Shown one piece after another: positions 45,801 through 51,914 of a DNA stretch of 58,130 nucleotides. Location: assembly GCA_021372535.1 (NCBI GenBank), contig JAJFUH010000219.1:1-58130 (forward strand), written 5' to 3'. Each line of letters starts with the position of its first letter. Position 1 is the first letter of the stretch. Under the pieces are notes generated by a model, which did not search any database, was not told the origin of the DNA, and saw only the letters and a list, made by a program, of their open reading frames with translations. Source of the stretch: a bacterium. GTDB lineage: Bacteria > Latescibacterota > Latescibacteria > Latescibacterales > Latescibacteraceae. The translations under genes were made by a program, and so were the position numbers.

Positions 45801-46136
45801 GTTTTCTTCGGGACGGGAGGGCATATCCCCGACTGTGCGGAGCGCCGCAGACGAGTCTTTTTTCAGCGCATTACCCGGTATGCGCGGAATATACACCGTC
45901 ACCTCGAGGATTCCCGCTTTTTTCAGGATGAATGACACCGGCGGACCCAGAAACACCGCGATGAGGAAAATCCTCAGAATGATCGATTGAAGGGCGGCTC
46001 CCCTTTTTCTCAAACCATAGGCTGCTCCCAAACCGACTGACAGAATAACGGTGGACTGTATCAACAGGTATATACCGATCGAAACGGTTCCATTTGCAAC
46101 ACCGGGCAGCCATTCAACCAATCGGGTTCCCCACAT
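42843..46136 (-). CDS. BlaR1/MecR1-type M56 metalloprotease fused to TolB-like propeller and FlgD/T9SS-type tail
   Basis: A 1,097-residue fusion. Membrane spans lie near 18-40, 50-70, 208-233 and 413-440. The M56 zinc protease domain has HELSH at 308-312, with a downstream EEMSDYVCDD (345-354) supplying the third ligand. A low-complexity linker (about 440-600) leads to a TolB-like propeller (about 600-1000), then a FlgD-type domain from NYPNPFN (1013-1019) to the last residue. Canonical BlaR1 ends in a penicillin-binding sensor; none is present here. The propeller aligns with P2 of the 800-residue neighbour. A 135-residue polar loop between spans 2 and 3 is also unusually long. It starts 2 bases after blaI and should cleave or inactivate BlaI when the propeller senses its cue. 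Confidence 0.85.
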   Translation of the reverse strand: MWGTRLVEWLPGVANGTVSIGIYLLIQSTVILSVGLGAAYGLRKRGAALQSIILRIFLIAVFLGPPVSFILKKAGILEVTVYIPRIPGNALKKDSSAALRTVGDMPSRPEENPLKQSREQRREYNRDTGIVNSTAPETVIASPEQSAETQRGEKRTDKPVSSAPQSNSPGTPQLSQRTGLHAVQDNPERTAESGAGPTAPVRATKTRMLAGLYIAGTLAWFAWTFFLLVRLLGANLYIQYIRRSAFQAKTSHSDLCRAVSGELGIAPPQVLRSPLTKTPLLTGVLSPVIIMPVHDFDSTIPMEDVFYHELSHLKRRDPLWNQLRQIATALLPFQPLLWVLSHWIEEMSDYVCDDFVLNHGKSHKSYAYSLAHIAESFQVSRPERAAGVGFISFKSSLQRRILRILDRSRRLYLRVSTLVLVLISSLSLISSFFGGLIGIKGKPMITESQASENPDYTMKELRIKGEQQPQYTHPADDRTVLSDAGNDSEIVSRTITESGDIPAEQGTPSEPSPVSVIESRKIISAIDFNEDSHSENLDTNAEIKVTGKIAETAGTDTGGARAIVETGTDRKESGRPKPDNRSADVSNSDKSALRIQLPQDFRPGDKSSIEQVVLEPELTGGEPDLVLTDFEIHDPGYSLIGYDYESNTTIEPGKVNVITRWDKKQYEYTNDLTARDELEWYLSRGQKYPVLSPDGSVIAFTDWSGCGIWTLPVKDYKPSLAYSDTKLLKSEEHGFEYTVRGQHKQPICFTPDGKEITFRDELYDESRGSRALVDESGHLRSTSGYIPVIRSVNLETGACRTIAEEASSGCWHPDGRFFIYTRTRTGATGDRQTETITLSCIMVLDTVTGKERMLAENAHSPSVTPSGSHVIYVENYSDNPQLFRIPFEGGESEQLTMEGYWHQPSCTPDGKWVMSLVYDSTLPYEKDTWFRAVNLENGDIRDFYPTENFVFAAMGNFLPDGTGFCYHLLKNWENDEYKKYDCHLYIGEFSGSGSEKPVNTDEIMPLEFALKGNYPNPFNMSTTIEFVLDTDGPVTVEVFNITGQRIRTLVEEPKRAGLYKVQWDGNNDNRQRAASGTYIARLRMGSRMKTHRMALVK

Positions 46137-46138
46137 GG

Positions 46139-46516
46139 CTATTTCTCCTCTTTATCACCGTCCAGCATCTCGAATATCTTTTCAAGCTCTTTCCGGGAAA
46201 CGGATTTGTTCCTGACAAGCGATGAAACCAGATTCGCCACCGACCCGCCGAACACGGTATCGATCAATTCCCGGATACCATTGTTGATGACCTTTTTTTC
46301 CATTATTAACGGGTAGTAGATATGAGTCCTGTCCTGTATATCGTAGCCGATGGCGCCTTTTTTCTCCAGCGCCCTGATGAGAAGTTGAACGTTGTTGTGC
46401 GCAACAGGCTCGATCTCGTTGAGCGCTTTTGAGATTTCACGGGCGGTTGCGTGTTTTTTCTCCCATAGAATCTGCATGATCATCAGCTGGATTCTTCCCA
46501 ATTGTACGTCTGTCAT
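46139..46516 (-). CDS. blaI: BlaI/MecI/CopY-family repressor (paired with BlaR1-like fusion)
   Basis: A 125-residue winged-helix repressor. The N-terminal domain reads QLMIMQILWEKKHATAREISKAL, and the recognition-helix region is VAHNNVQLLIRALEKKGAIGY. The C-terminal third is the dimerisation region, within which BlaI proteins are cleaved by BlaR1. It lies 2 bases upstream of the M56 fusion gene and should control the operon from its own promoter. A near-consensus promoter and a perfect 10-bp dyad lie 37-85 bases upstream. There is no beta-lactamase gene nearby. Confidence 0.9.
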   Translation of the reverse strand: MTDVQLGRIQLMIMQILWEKKHATAREISKALNEIEPVAHNNVQLLIRALEKKGAIGYDIQDRTHIYYPLIMEKKVINNGIRELIDTVFGGSVANLVSSLVRNKSVSRKELEKIFEMLDGDKEEK

Positions 46517-46552
46517 GTCGTTTCTCCCGGATATGTTTTGATTACCAGTTTA

Positions 46553-46581
46553 AATTTACTGTACTACGTTATTTCTGTCAA
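46553..46581 (-). promoter_or_regulatory. Sigma70 promoter of the blaI operon
   Basis: On the minus strand TTGACA (46576-46581) is followed 17 bases later by TAAATT (46553-46558). The spacing is optimal and the -35 matches consensus. It lies 37 bases upstream of the blaI ATG. Confidence 0.7.
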
Positions 46582-46601
46582 GCACTTTTATACAGAAATA
46601 A
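46569..46601. promoter_or_regulatory. Candidate BlaI operator (10-bp dyad)
   Basis: TTATTTCTGT (46569-46578) and ACAGAAATAA (46592-46601) are perfect inverted repeats with a 13-base centre. One arm overlaps the -35 hexamer of the blaI promoter. BlaI/MecI operators are dyads with TACA/TGTA cores; the ACAG/CTGT core here differs, so direct binding is an inference from position and symmetry. Confidence 0.6.
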
Positions 46602-46748
46602 ATAATCACTTTAACATATTGATAACCAGTGCTATATAATGTTTCAGCACGGTCGTTTCAATGGAAATTTTCTCGTCTCCTGTTTACTGAACAACGTGTT
46701 AATCCCGCATGATATGCGTACATTTCCCCGAAGTCCGCACAATAAAAA

Positions 46749-46770
46749 AGGCCCCTATCCACCGGCGCCT
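46749..46770 (-). terminator. Rho-independent terminator-like hairpin
   Basis: On the minus strand AGGCGCC (46770-46764) pairs with GGGGCCT (46755-46749), with one mismatch and an 8-base loop, and is followed by T6. It lies about 250 bases downstream of the stop of the 641-residue chemoreceptor-like gene and probably ends that transcript after an inserted repeat element (46859-47003). Confidence 0.6.
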
Positions 46771-46858
46771 CTTTGGTAAATTCATTGATTGACTGCAGAA
46801 TTATCCGCCAAATATCTATAATCCGAAAAACTACGCCTCAACTCCCCCACAAAGCTTT

Positions 46859-47003
46859 GAACCGGGATTCTCAGGATTATATGGATTACCACGATGCATA
46901 ATACACCGGCAATCACGGTATGGCTCACACAATATAAACTGGACCGGGATTTCTCACGATGAAAAAATCCCGGTAATCCTTTAAATCATGGGAATCCCGG
47001 TTC
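46859..47003. repeat. 145-bp element with 32-base imperfect terminal inverted repeats
   Basis: The first 32 bases (46859-46890, starting GAACCGGGATT) and the last 32 (46972-47003, ending AATCCCGGTTC) are inverted copies that match at most positions, perfectly at the outer 11-12 and inner 8. Inside, ACCGGGATTT (46943-46952) and AAATCCCGGT (46965-46974) form a further perfect 10-bp stem. There is no coding capacity. It sits just after the stop codon of the chemoreceptor-like gene and looks like a MITE or a dispersed palindrome. Confidence 0.6.
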
Positions 47004-47016
47004 AGGTTCCCCCTCT

Positions 47017-48942
47017 CTATTCCTCAACATCGGGATAGAGCTCGTCGGCGCGGGCAAGGAGCTTCTCTCCGGCCTCGAAAGCCCGCTCCAGTATCTGCAT
47101 CTGCTCCTGCGCCAGCCCGGCGGCATCCTGCACCATGCTGACAGCGGATTCGACGGATACGGTGATGTCCTTCATACTGTCGCGGCTTTTATCGATGAGC
47201 TTCACGAGCTTCTGGGCGGCTGTGACGGTTGCCGAGGCCTTTTCGAGAACGGCGGGCACATCGCTGTCTGATGTTTCGGAAATCTCCTCCAGTATCCCGG
47301 TCATGGCATCGGCGCTGTCCCGCCACCTGACATCGTCGCCGCTCGATATGATGCCGAGGGTTTCATGGCGAAGAGAATCGGAATACTCCTCGAGCGTTTT
47401 CACCGTGCCCGCTATCCGGACAGCGATGGCGTCGAGATGCCCGGGAATGGAGGCAAATCCGGAACCGTGCTGTCCTGCACGGGTAACCTCGAGCGCGCTG
47501 TGCAGCGATATGCTGTCGAGCCTGGCCGCGCATACCGCCCAGGCGTTCGCAATCCGCAGGATGGACTGAGCCTTACGGTCGAAGGCCTGCATATCCCGGA
47601 TAAAAGTACGGGTATCCTCATGAAGCAGCCCGATTTCGCCCGTTATCCCCTTGAGGGCGGTTTTCGATTCACCGATGGTTCCCCGCAGCTCTTCGAGCTT
47701 CTTCCTGATTTTTCCCGATGCATCCAGGATATCGGCGGCGTTACGGGCCATTATACCGAGCCGCTCACCGGTGTTTTCGACAATCCGCTCCATGCTCTCC
47801 ATTTCACTGGCCGCTTCGGCAAGTTTATCGTCCGCGGACTGGAGCTCGTCACCGGTATCCTCGGTAACTCCCATGAAATCATCGGCGATGTTCATGATCT
47901 CGTCCAGCAGGTCGGGGATATTTTCCCCGGCGGCGAGCTGCGAAACAGCAGCGGATATTTTCCCTGCCTGTTCCAGCGCCGGAGCGAATGCGTTTTCACG
48001 GATTTCGAAGGCTGTTATGGCAACATCAGTCAGCCCTGCCGCACGGTCGATTGTATCGAGAACAGGCCCGTTGCAGGGAAGTGCGCTTTCATCGTCCGCA
48101 AAGGAATCGAGCGCATTGTCGGTCACGGTTCCGGACAATCCCGCCAGCTCCGTAAGTTCAGTGCGCACATCTGAATACGCGTTTCTTACTCCCTTCACCA
48201 TAACCAGAATCGTCCGGATTCTGTCACCGAGACCTTTCTGTTTTTCAGCGAGTTCCTGCACGTCTGTTTTAAGGTCTCCAAAGAAAACACCTGATTCCTC
48301 GGCATTTTTTTCACATACGGCCGATGCCTGACGGATACGGCCTGTGATGACGGTAAATTCTCCGCTGTGTCCGCCCGAACGGTCCGCTTCGAGAGAAGCG
48401 TTGAGTCCGGCAACATCCAGAAGACCAGCGATTCCTGTAATATCCTCTATGATTCCGCTTGCTTTATCCTCGAGTTTCGCAAGATTTTCCAGCCGTTTCT
48501 GAGTGGAGCTCTGGGCCTGTGCGGCGCCATTGATTTCATCGATGATATCCGATAGAAAGCCGGAATCCTCTTCGAAAAAACGTCCCAGAAAATCAACCGA
48601 GGCAAAGATTTCGGAAACATCCCTGTACATCTCCCCCGAGCTTTCGTCGAGCGTTTCGGAGAGATGCCCCGCCGACCGTATTTCGGTTTTCATGGAATCA
48701 AGGGCTTTCCTGCCGGTATCGAGAGATTTTTTTATCCTGTCCGTCAGGCCTGCGAAATCTTCGATTGCGGAAGAGACTTCCGCGCTGAGAGAAGCGATCT
48801 GCCCTGCCTTCCGGAGCTGCCGGGCGAGAGCACGGTCGCGGGTTTTTCCCTCCGCGGCTTTGTTGATGACCGTGTTTTCTCCCCCGGAAGCCGTGGAAGC
48901 GGCATCCGCTTTTTTATCTGTATTCGCCAAACCTTTTTTCAT
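47017..48942 (-). CDS. Soluble chemoreceptor-like protein with two degenerate signalling-tip segments
   Basis: A 641-residue, almost wholly helical acidic protein with no membrane span, HAMP or sensor domain. Two segments resemble the methyl-accepting chemotaxis hairpin tip ('LNA.IEA.RAGE.G.GF.VVA.EIR.LA'). Tip 1 is near residues 167-208 (LNASLEADRSGGHSGEFTVI) and tip 2 near 461-510 (LHSALEVTRAGQHGSGFASI). Both have lost the usual QTN before the first helix turn. Long heptad-rich arms join and follow them. I chose the ATG at 48940-48942, with AAAGGA 8 bases upstream. No CheA/CheW gene is nearby. It may be a cytoplasmic scaffold or degenerate signal transducer. Confidence 0.7.
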   Translation of the reverse strand: MKKGLANTDKKADAASTASGGENTVINKAAEGKTRDRALARQLRKAGQIASLSAEVSSAIEDFAGLTDRIKKSLDTGRKALDSMKTEIRSAGHLSETLDESSGEMYRDVSEIFASVDFLGRFFEEDSGFLSDIIDEINGAAQAQSSTQKRLENLAKLEDKASGIIEDITGIAGLLDVAGLNASLEADRSGGHSGEFTVITGRIRQASAVCEKNAEESGVFFGDLKTDVQELAEKQKGLGDRIRTILVMVKGVRNAYSDVRTELTELAGLSGTVTDNALDSFADDESALPCNGPVLDTIDRAAGLTDVAITAFEIRENAFAPALEQAGKISAAVSQLAAGENIPDLLDEIMNIADDFMGVTEDTGDELQSADDKLAEAASEMESMERIVENTGERLGIMARNAADILDASGKIRKKLEELRGTIGESKTALKGITGEIGLLHEDTRTFIRDMQAFDRKAQSILRIANAWAVCAARLDSISLHSALEVTRAGQHGSGFASIPGHLDAIAVRIAGTVKTLEEYSDSLRHETLGIISSGDDVRWRDSADAMTGILEEISETSDSDVPAVLEKASATVTAAQKLVKLIDKSRDSMKDITVSVESAVSMVQDAAGLAQEQMQILERAFEAGEKLLARADELYPDVEE

Positions 48943-49083
48943 CGTTCGGTCCTTTCTGCAATACCGACAGTCATAAACAGGATGTATATACACCCTCTTT
49001 TGCGCCTCCAGATGCCGCCGTTATCATTACCGTATTTCTACGGTTTTCGTCATATATGGGATTTCCCCCGGCGTACAGGGTTA

Positions 49084-49113
49084 ATATTACGAAGAATGCA
49101 CCTCGATTGTCAA
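49084..49113 (-). promoter_or_regulatory. Sigma70 promoter for the chemoreceptor-like gene
   Basis: On the minus strand TTGACA (49108-49113) and TAATAT (49084-49089) are 18 bases apart. The pair lies about 140 bases before the ATG at 48942. Both hexamers are near consensus. Confidence 0.65.
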
Positions 49114-49193
49114 GGTCAAGAGCAGTCCGGCTGTATCATTTTTACATTTTGCGGAATCCGATGCAGATAAATTACTTAACCGGGAGTATTCAT

Positions 49194-49230
49194 GAAAATA
49201 TTCAACCACGAAGTCACGAAGACACAAATA
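49194..49230. repeat. Degenerate 'ACCACGAAGTCACGAAG' intergenic repeat
   Basis: The stretch has CAACCACGAAGTCACGAAG followed by ACACAAATAT. A shortened relative, TACCACAAAGACACGG, is at 52951-52966. These are internally repetitive (ACGAAG twice) and non-coding. They look like members of a dispersed intergenic family. Confidence 0.4.
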
Positions 49231-49290
49231 TATATAACATATTATTTATACTATTATTAGCAATTATTAAACGCTGACACCTGAAAAAGG

Positions 49291-49400
49291 TATTATTGCT
49301 CCGGTGGTTAAACAGTGACATAAGCATTGTATCATGCCGAACTTGTTTCGGCATCTATTCCAAATATTAGTATCAATATTTATTCGCCGGAGCAATAATA
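49291..49400. repeat. 110-bp MITE-like palindromic element, complete copy
   Basis: TATTATTGCTCCGG (49291-49304) and CCGGAGCAATAATA (49387-49400) are perfect 14-bp terminal inverted repeats. The inside carries the hairpin TGCCGAACTTGTTTCGGCA. The internal 90 bases align with 25681-25768. The hairpin also recurs at 57071-57096. There is no open reading frame. Size, terminal repeats and copies at unrelated loci fit a non-autonomous mobile or REP-type element. Confidence 0.75.
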
Positions 49401-49633
49401 AAAACAAATCCGCGAAAATCCGCGTTCTATTTAAATTTATGAATAACTTCCATGACTACAGATAATCACATCGAAGGATGAAAAATCTATTCAGGCTGCA
49501 TATGGATTCCCGATTAATGATTCGGGAATGACGGTGTCACAGGGACTCCAGACATCGGATATGGGCTTATGTACCGGGAACCGCAAATGCATTTTCAGCT
49601 AAAAATCCTTGTTCTATTTAAAATTATGAATAG
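49398..49633. repeat. Cluster of short intergenic repeats ('AATCCGCG' family and hairpin)
   Basis: A 22-base string, ATAAAAACAAATCCGCGAAA plus AT (49398-49419), recurs exactly at 53017-53038. GTTCTATTTAAA.TTATGAATA occurs at 49423-49444 and again at 49610-49631 with one difference. Between them ATTCCCGA (49506-49513) and TCGGGAAT (49522-49529) form a perfect 8-bp hairpin. Looser relatives of the AATCCGCG repeat lie at 42771-42797 and 51171-51215. No gene is visible between 48943 and 49746. Confidence 0.5.
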
Positions 49634-49672
49634 ATCGGGTTGAATCTGATCGAACATTCAGGCTCTTTCTTC

Positions 49673-49701
49673 TTGACAAATCGCCCGGGAAACCATATTG
49701 T
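49673..49701 (+). promoter_or_regulatory. Sigma70 promoter of the orphan blaI-type gene
   Basis: TTGACA (49673-49678), 17 bases, TATTGT (49696-49701). It lies about 46 bases before the ATG at 49747. Confidence 0.7.
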
Positions 49702-49719
49702 TCGAGAAATAATTCTCGA
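49702..49719. promoter_or_regulatory. Candidate autoregulatory operator (TCGAGAA dyad)
   Basis: TCGAGAA-ATAA-TTCTCGA is a perfect dyad with 7-bp arms and a 4-base centre. It begins one base after the -10 hexamer and so covers the expected transcription start of the orphan BlaI gene. Binding there would block initiation. The sequence differs from the dyad in front of the other blaI. Confidence 0.6.
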
Positions 49720-49746
49720 CATTCAACCTTCAGGGGGAGGTAGTAT

Positions 49747-50154
49747 ATGGCTGCTCGTCGAAGATCACGGACATTCACCGAAGTCGAGCTTGAGTTCATG
49801 AACATTGTCTGGGAACTCGGGGAAGCAACTTCGGAACAGGTCCGGTCGGCTCTCCGCGACAAGGGAACGGAGCTTACGGACGGTTCCGTGCGCAAGGTGC
49901 TTTCAATCCTCGAGGCCAAGGGGCATATCGAACGCCATCGTGAGGGAAGAGGATTCATATACAGCGCTATTGTGCACCGGACGGATGCGAACCGTTCCAT
50001 GGTAATGGACCTTCTCGGGCGGGCGTTTGATGGCTCGGCATTGCTATTGGTAGCTTCGCTCCTCGACAGCCGTAATATTTCATCCGATGACATGGAAAAA
50101 ATCGAAAAGCTGATCGCCGAACATAAAAAGAAAAACCTCATACAGCCTGTATAA
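49747..50154 (+). CDS. Orphan BlaI/MecI/CopY-family repressor
   Basis: A 135-residue winged-helix repressor. FTEVELEFMNIVWELGEATSEQ begins helix 1 and 2, and TDGSVRKVLSILEAKGHIERH is the recognition-helix and wing region. The C-terminal dimerisation part follows. Unlike the other copy it has no M56 protease gene beside it; another protease would have to release it, or it responds to a different cue. GGGGGAGG precedes the start. The first gene downstream (bacterioferritin) has its own promoter, so its regulon beyond itself is unknown. Confidence 0.88.
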   Translation: MAARRRSRTFTEVELEFMNIVWELGEATSEQVRSALRDKGTELTDGSVRKVLSILEAKGHIERHREGRGFIYSAIVHRTDANRSMVMDLLGRAFDGSALLLVASLLDSRNISSDDMEKIEKLIAEHKKKNLIQPV

Positions 50155-50189
50155 ATCCCGGGGATAAGTAACAAAACGGGAAATTAGTG

Positions 50190-50219
50190 TTGACATGACG
50201 CTTTCATCTGTGGTATGAT
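50190..50219 (+). promoter_or_regulatory. Sigma70 promoter of the bacterioferritin gene
   Basis: TTGACA (50190-50195) and TATGAT (50214-50219) are 18 bases apart. A small palindrome TATCA-TG-TGATA (50225-50236) lies at the expected transcription start and could bind a regulator. The leader before the ATG at 50366 is about 140 bases. Confidence 0.7.
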
Positions 50220-50365
50220 TTTATTATCATGTGATATAATTCCGAAAAGATGTTTACCTGAATGTATATAAAGTTCGGCCGCACACAGGTAACAGAAATA
50301 TCTGTTTTCGGGAATCGATAGTGCGAAGTACAGTTAAATTCTTTCGAGAATCCGGAGGTCCCCCT

Positions 50366-50923
50366 ATGGCACAGAGTACAAAAGAACTGCGCAGAAGAAA
50401 GGTCATCGAAGTCCTCAACAAGGCCCGCGCCATGGAACTGCAGGCAATCACACAGTACATGAACCAGCACTACAATCTGGACGACATGGATTACGGCGAT
50501 ATGGCGGCGAAGATCAAGCTCATTGCGGTCGATGAAATGCGCCATGCGGAGATGTTCGCCGAACGGATCAAAGAGCTCGGAGGCGAGCCGACCATCGATC
50601 CGACAGCAAAAGCAGTAAAAGGCCAGGAAATCCGGACTGTCTTCGCTTTTGACGCCCAGCTCGAGGACGACACGATCGACACGTACAACCAGTACCTGCT
50701 CGTATGCAGGGAGAACGGCGACAGCACGAGCCTGAAAATCTTCGAAGCGGTCATCGACGAAGAACAGATACACTTCAACTACTTCGACAATGTGAACGAC
50801 CACATCGAGAAGCTTGGCGAGACCTACCTCGCCCAGATCGCCGGGACACCGTCCGCCACCGGCCTGCAGACACTGGGCTTCGTCGCCCGTCAGGGATCGG
50901 GAGCTCCACAGGGCGGCGCGTGA
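50366..50923 (+). CDS. bfr: Bacterioferritin
   Basis: A 185-residue ferritin-fold iron-storage protein. Diiron ligands can be traced by the bacterioferritin spacing: Glu24, Glu57 and His60 (in DEMRH), Glu100, Glu133 and His136 (DEEQIH). Met58 sits where E. coli bacterioferritin has the haem-binding Met52. It stores iron as a mineral and oxidises Fe(II) at the ferroxidase site. The start has GGAGG 7 bases upstream; a longer reading has no such site. The family is usually about 155-160 residues; the extra 25-residue Gly/Ala/Gln-rich tail is not part of the fold. Confidence 0.93.
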   Translation: MAQSTKELRRRKVIEVLNKARAMELQAITQYMNQHYNLDDMDYGDMAAKIKLIAVDEMRHAEMFAERIKELGGEPTIDPTAKAVKGQEIRTVFAFDAQLEDDTIDTYNQYLLVCRENGDSTSLKIFEAVIDEEQIHFNYFDNVNDHIEKLGETYLAQIAGTPSATGLQTLGFVARQGSGAPQGGA

Positions 50924-50945
50924 CAGCAAATTGAGGAGGTGCAGA

Positions 50946-51113
50946 ATGCACTACAGTAAATTTATGATTCTCTTACTACTGTTATTACCGATTGGATTCA
51001 TTACTTTCAGGAATGGGAAGAAAAAGGATTCGCTGTCATTGATCATTGGTGGTTCAGCAATTATGTTCGTACCCGCTATATTATTATTTTTATTATACTA
51101 TTTTCAGGGTTAA
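50946..51113 (+). CDS. Small two-span membrane protein after bacterioferritin
   Basis: A 55-residue protein starting MHYSKFMILLLLL, with GAGGAGGTG 5-6 bases upstream. Two hydrophobic segments (about residues 6-20 and 34-52) are joined by a short basic, polar loop (FRNGKKKDS). I do not recognise it. It lies 22 bases after bfr and before a terminator, so the two are co-transcribed; a role in iron handling is possible but not shown. Confidence 0.65.
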   Translation: MHYSKFMILLLLLLPIGFITFRNGKKKDSLSLIIGGSAIMFVPAILLFLLYYFQG

Positions 51114-51130
51114 CCGTGTTGTAGAGGTTC

Positions 51131-51162
51131 AAAGGGGTGTATTTATAAATTGCCCCTTTTTT
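51131..51162 (+). terminator. Rho-independent terminator after bfr and small membrane gene
   Basis: AAAGGGG (51131-51137) pairs with CCCCTTT (51153-51159) around a 15-base AT-rich loop that holds ATTTATAAAT. A T6 run begins at 51157. It lies 18 bases after the small gene's stop. Confidence 0.75.
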
Positions 51163-51240
51163 ACAAAGGTAATCCATGATAATCCGCTTCATCCGCGATA
51201 ATCTACGTTCTATTCTCATGCCTGTAAGCGTTTATGAAAT

Positions 51241-51678
51241 CTAACGGCGTTCCGAAAAATAATCGTGCAGAATGATTCCGTGGTCGAACGCGAGGGGTGA
51301 TGGAAGGTGGTCCGGGTCGAACAGTCCGGTCTCTGCGGCATCGTCTCCCGCAACCGGTGTTTCCGTGCTCGCTGCTCCGAACACCACGGTGATGGTGTGA
51401 AAGCGCGGGTCACGGCCCGGGTCGGAATAGCAGCGGAACTGCCTGAGACCGATGATACTTATCCCCGTTTCTTCTTTTATTTCACGGACAGCAGCTTCTT
51501 CCGCCGATTCGCCGTACTCGATAAACCCGCCGGGGAGCGCCCAGCCGGACGGTGGATTTTTGCGTCTGATCAGGAGCACTTTGCCGTCAATTTCGATGAT
51601 GACGTCAACAGTCGGAAACGGGTTCTTGTGACGCTCTATGATATGTCCGCATACGGGGCAGATTATTTTTTCTTTCAC
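51241..51678 (-). CDS. Nudix hydrolase with N-terminal CxxC
   Basis: A 145-residue Nudix enzyme. The Nudix box [24 protein letters not shown] has the conserved G...E...RE..EE.G spacing and binds the metal for diphosphate cleavage. A CPVCG motif just after the start suggests half of a zinc ribbon, as in NudC-like or YeaB-like proteins. The GTG at 51678 has AGAGG about 11 bases upstream; a GTG 4 codons earlier is also possible. Substrate unknown: a nucleoside diphosphate derivative. Single gene. Confidence 0.88.
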   Translation of the reverse strand: MKEKIICPVCGHIIERHKNPFPTVDVIIEIDGKVLLIRRKNPPSGWALPGGFIEYGESAEEAAVREIKEETGISIIGLRQFRCYSDPGRDPRFHTITVVFGAASTETPVAGDDAAETGLFDPDHLPSPLAFDHGIILHDYFSERR

Positions 51679-51914
51679 AGTCTGATACACCTCTCATCAT
51701 ATAGAATACTTAATAACAGGGTGGAAAACTGAAAACTAAAATGGTTTCCGTGCGAATATTCCTGCAGAATCCACTTCACACACGCCTGTTTCAGGGTTCC
51801 CGATCAAGCTGACAGCGACAACTCAGTTGATAAAATATTGCCGTCACCATAGTGTCATAATGACGTCATTGTCGCTATTGTACTATTCGGTCATTTCTCA
51901 GCTCATGGAGCTCA

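Noticed and set aside
42843-46136. Two separate genes, M56 protease and propeller, joined by error
   Set aside because: One uninterrupted frame runs through the junction, with a plausible polar linker (about 440-600) and no internal ribosome site plus start that I can see. A sequencing or assembly error cannot be fully excluded.
46139-46516. Beta-lactam resistance operon (blaI-blaR1-blaZ)
   Set aside because: No beta-lactamase or PBP2a gene is adjacent and the sensor domain is a propeller, so antibiotic resistance is not supported.
47017-48942. Ordinary transmembrane chemoreceptor
   Set aside because: There is no membrane span, HAMP or periplasmic domain, and there are two degenerate tips, not one.
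49191-49633. CRISPR array
   Set aside because: The repeats are of different families, irregularly spaced and degenerate; no regular repeat-spacer unit and no cas genes are present.
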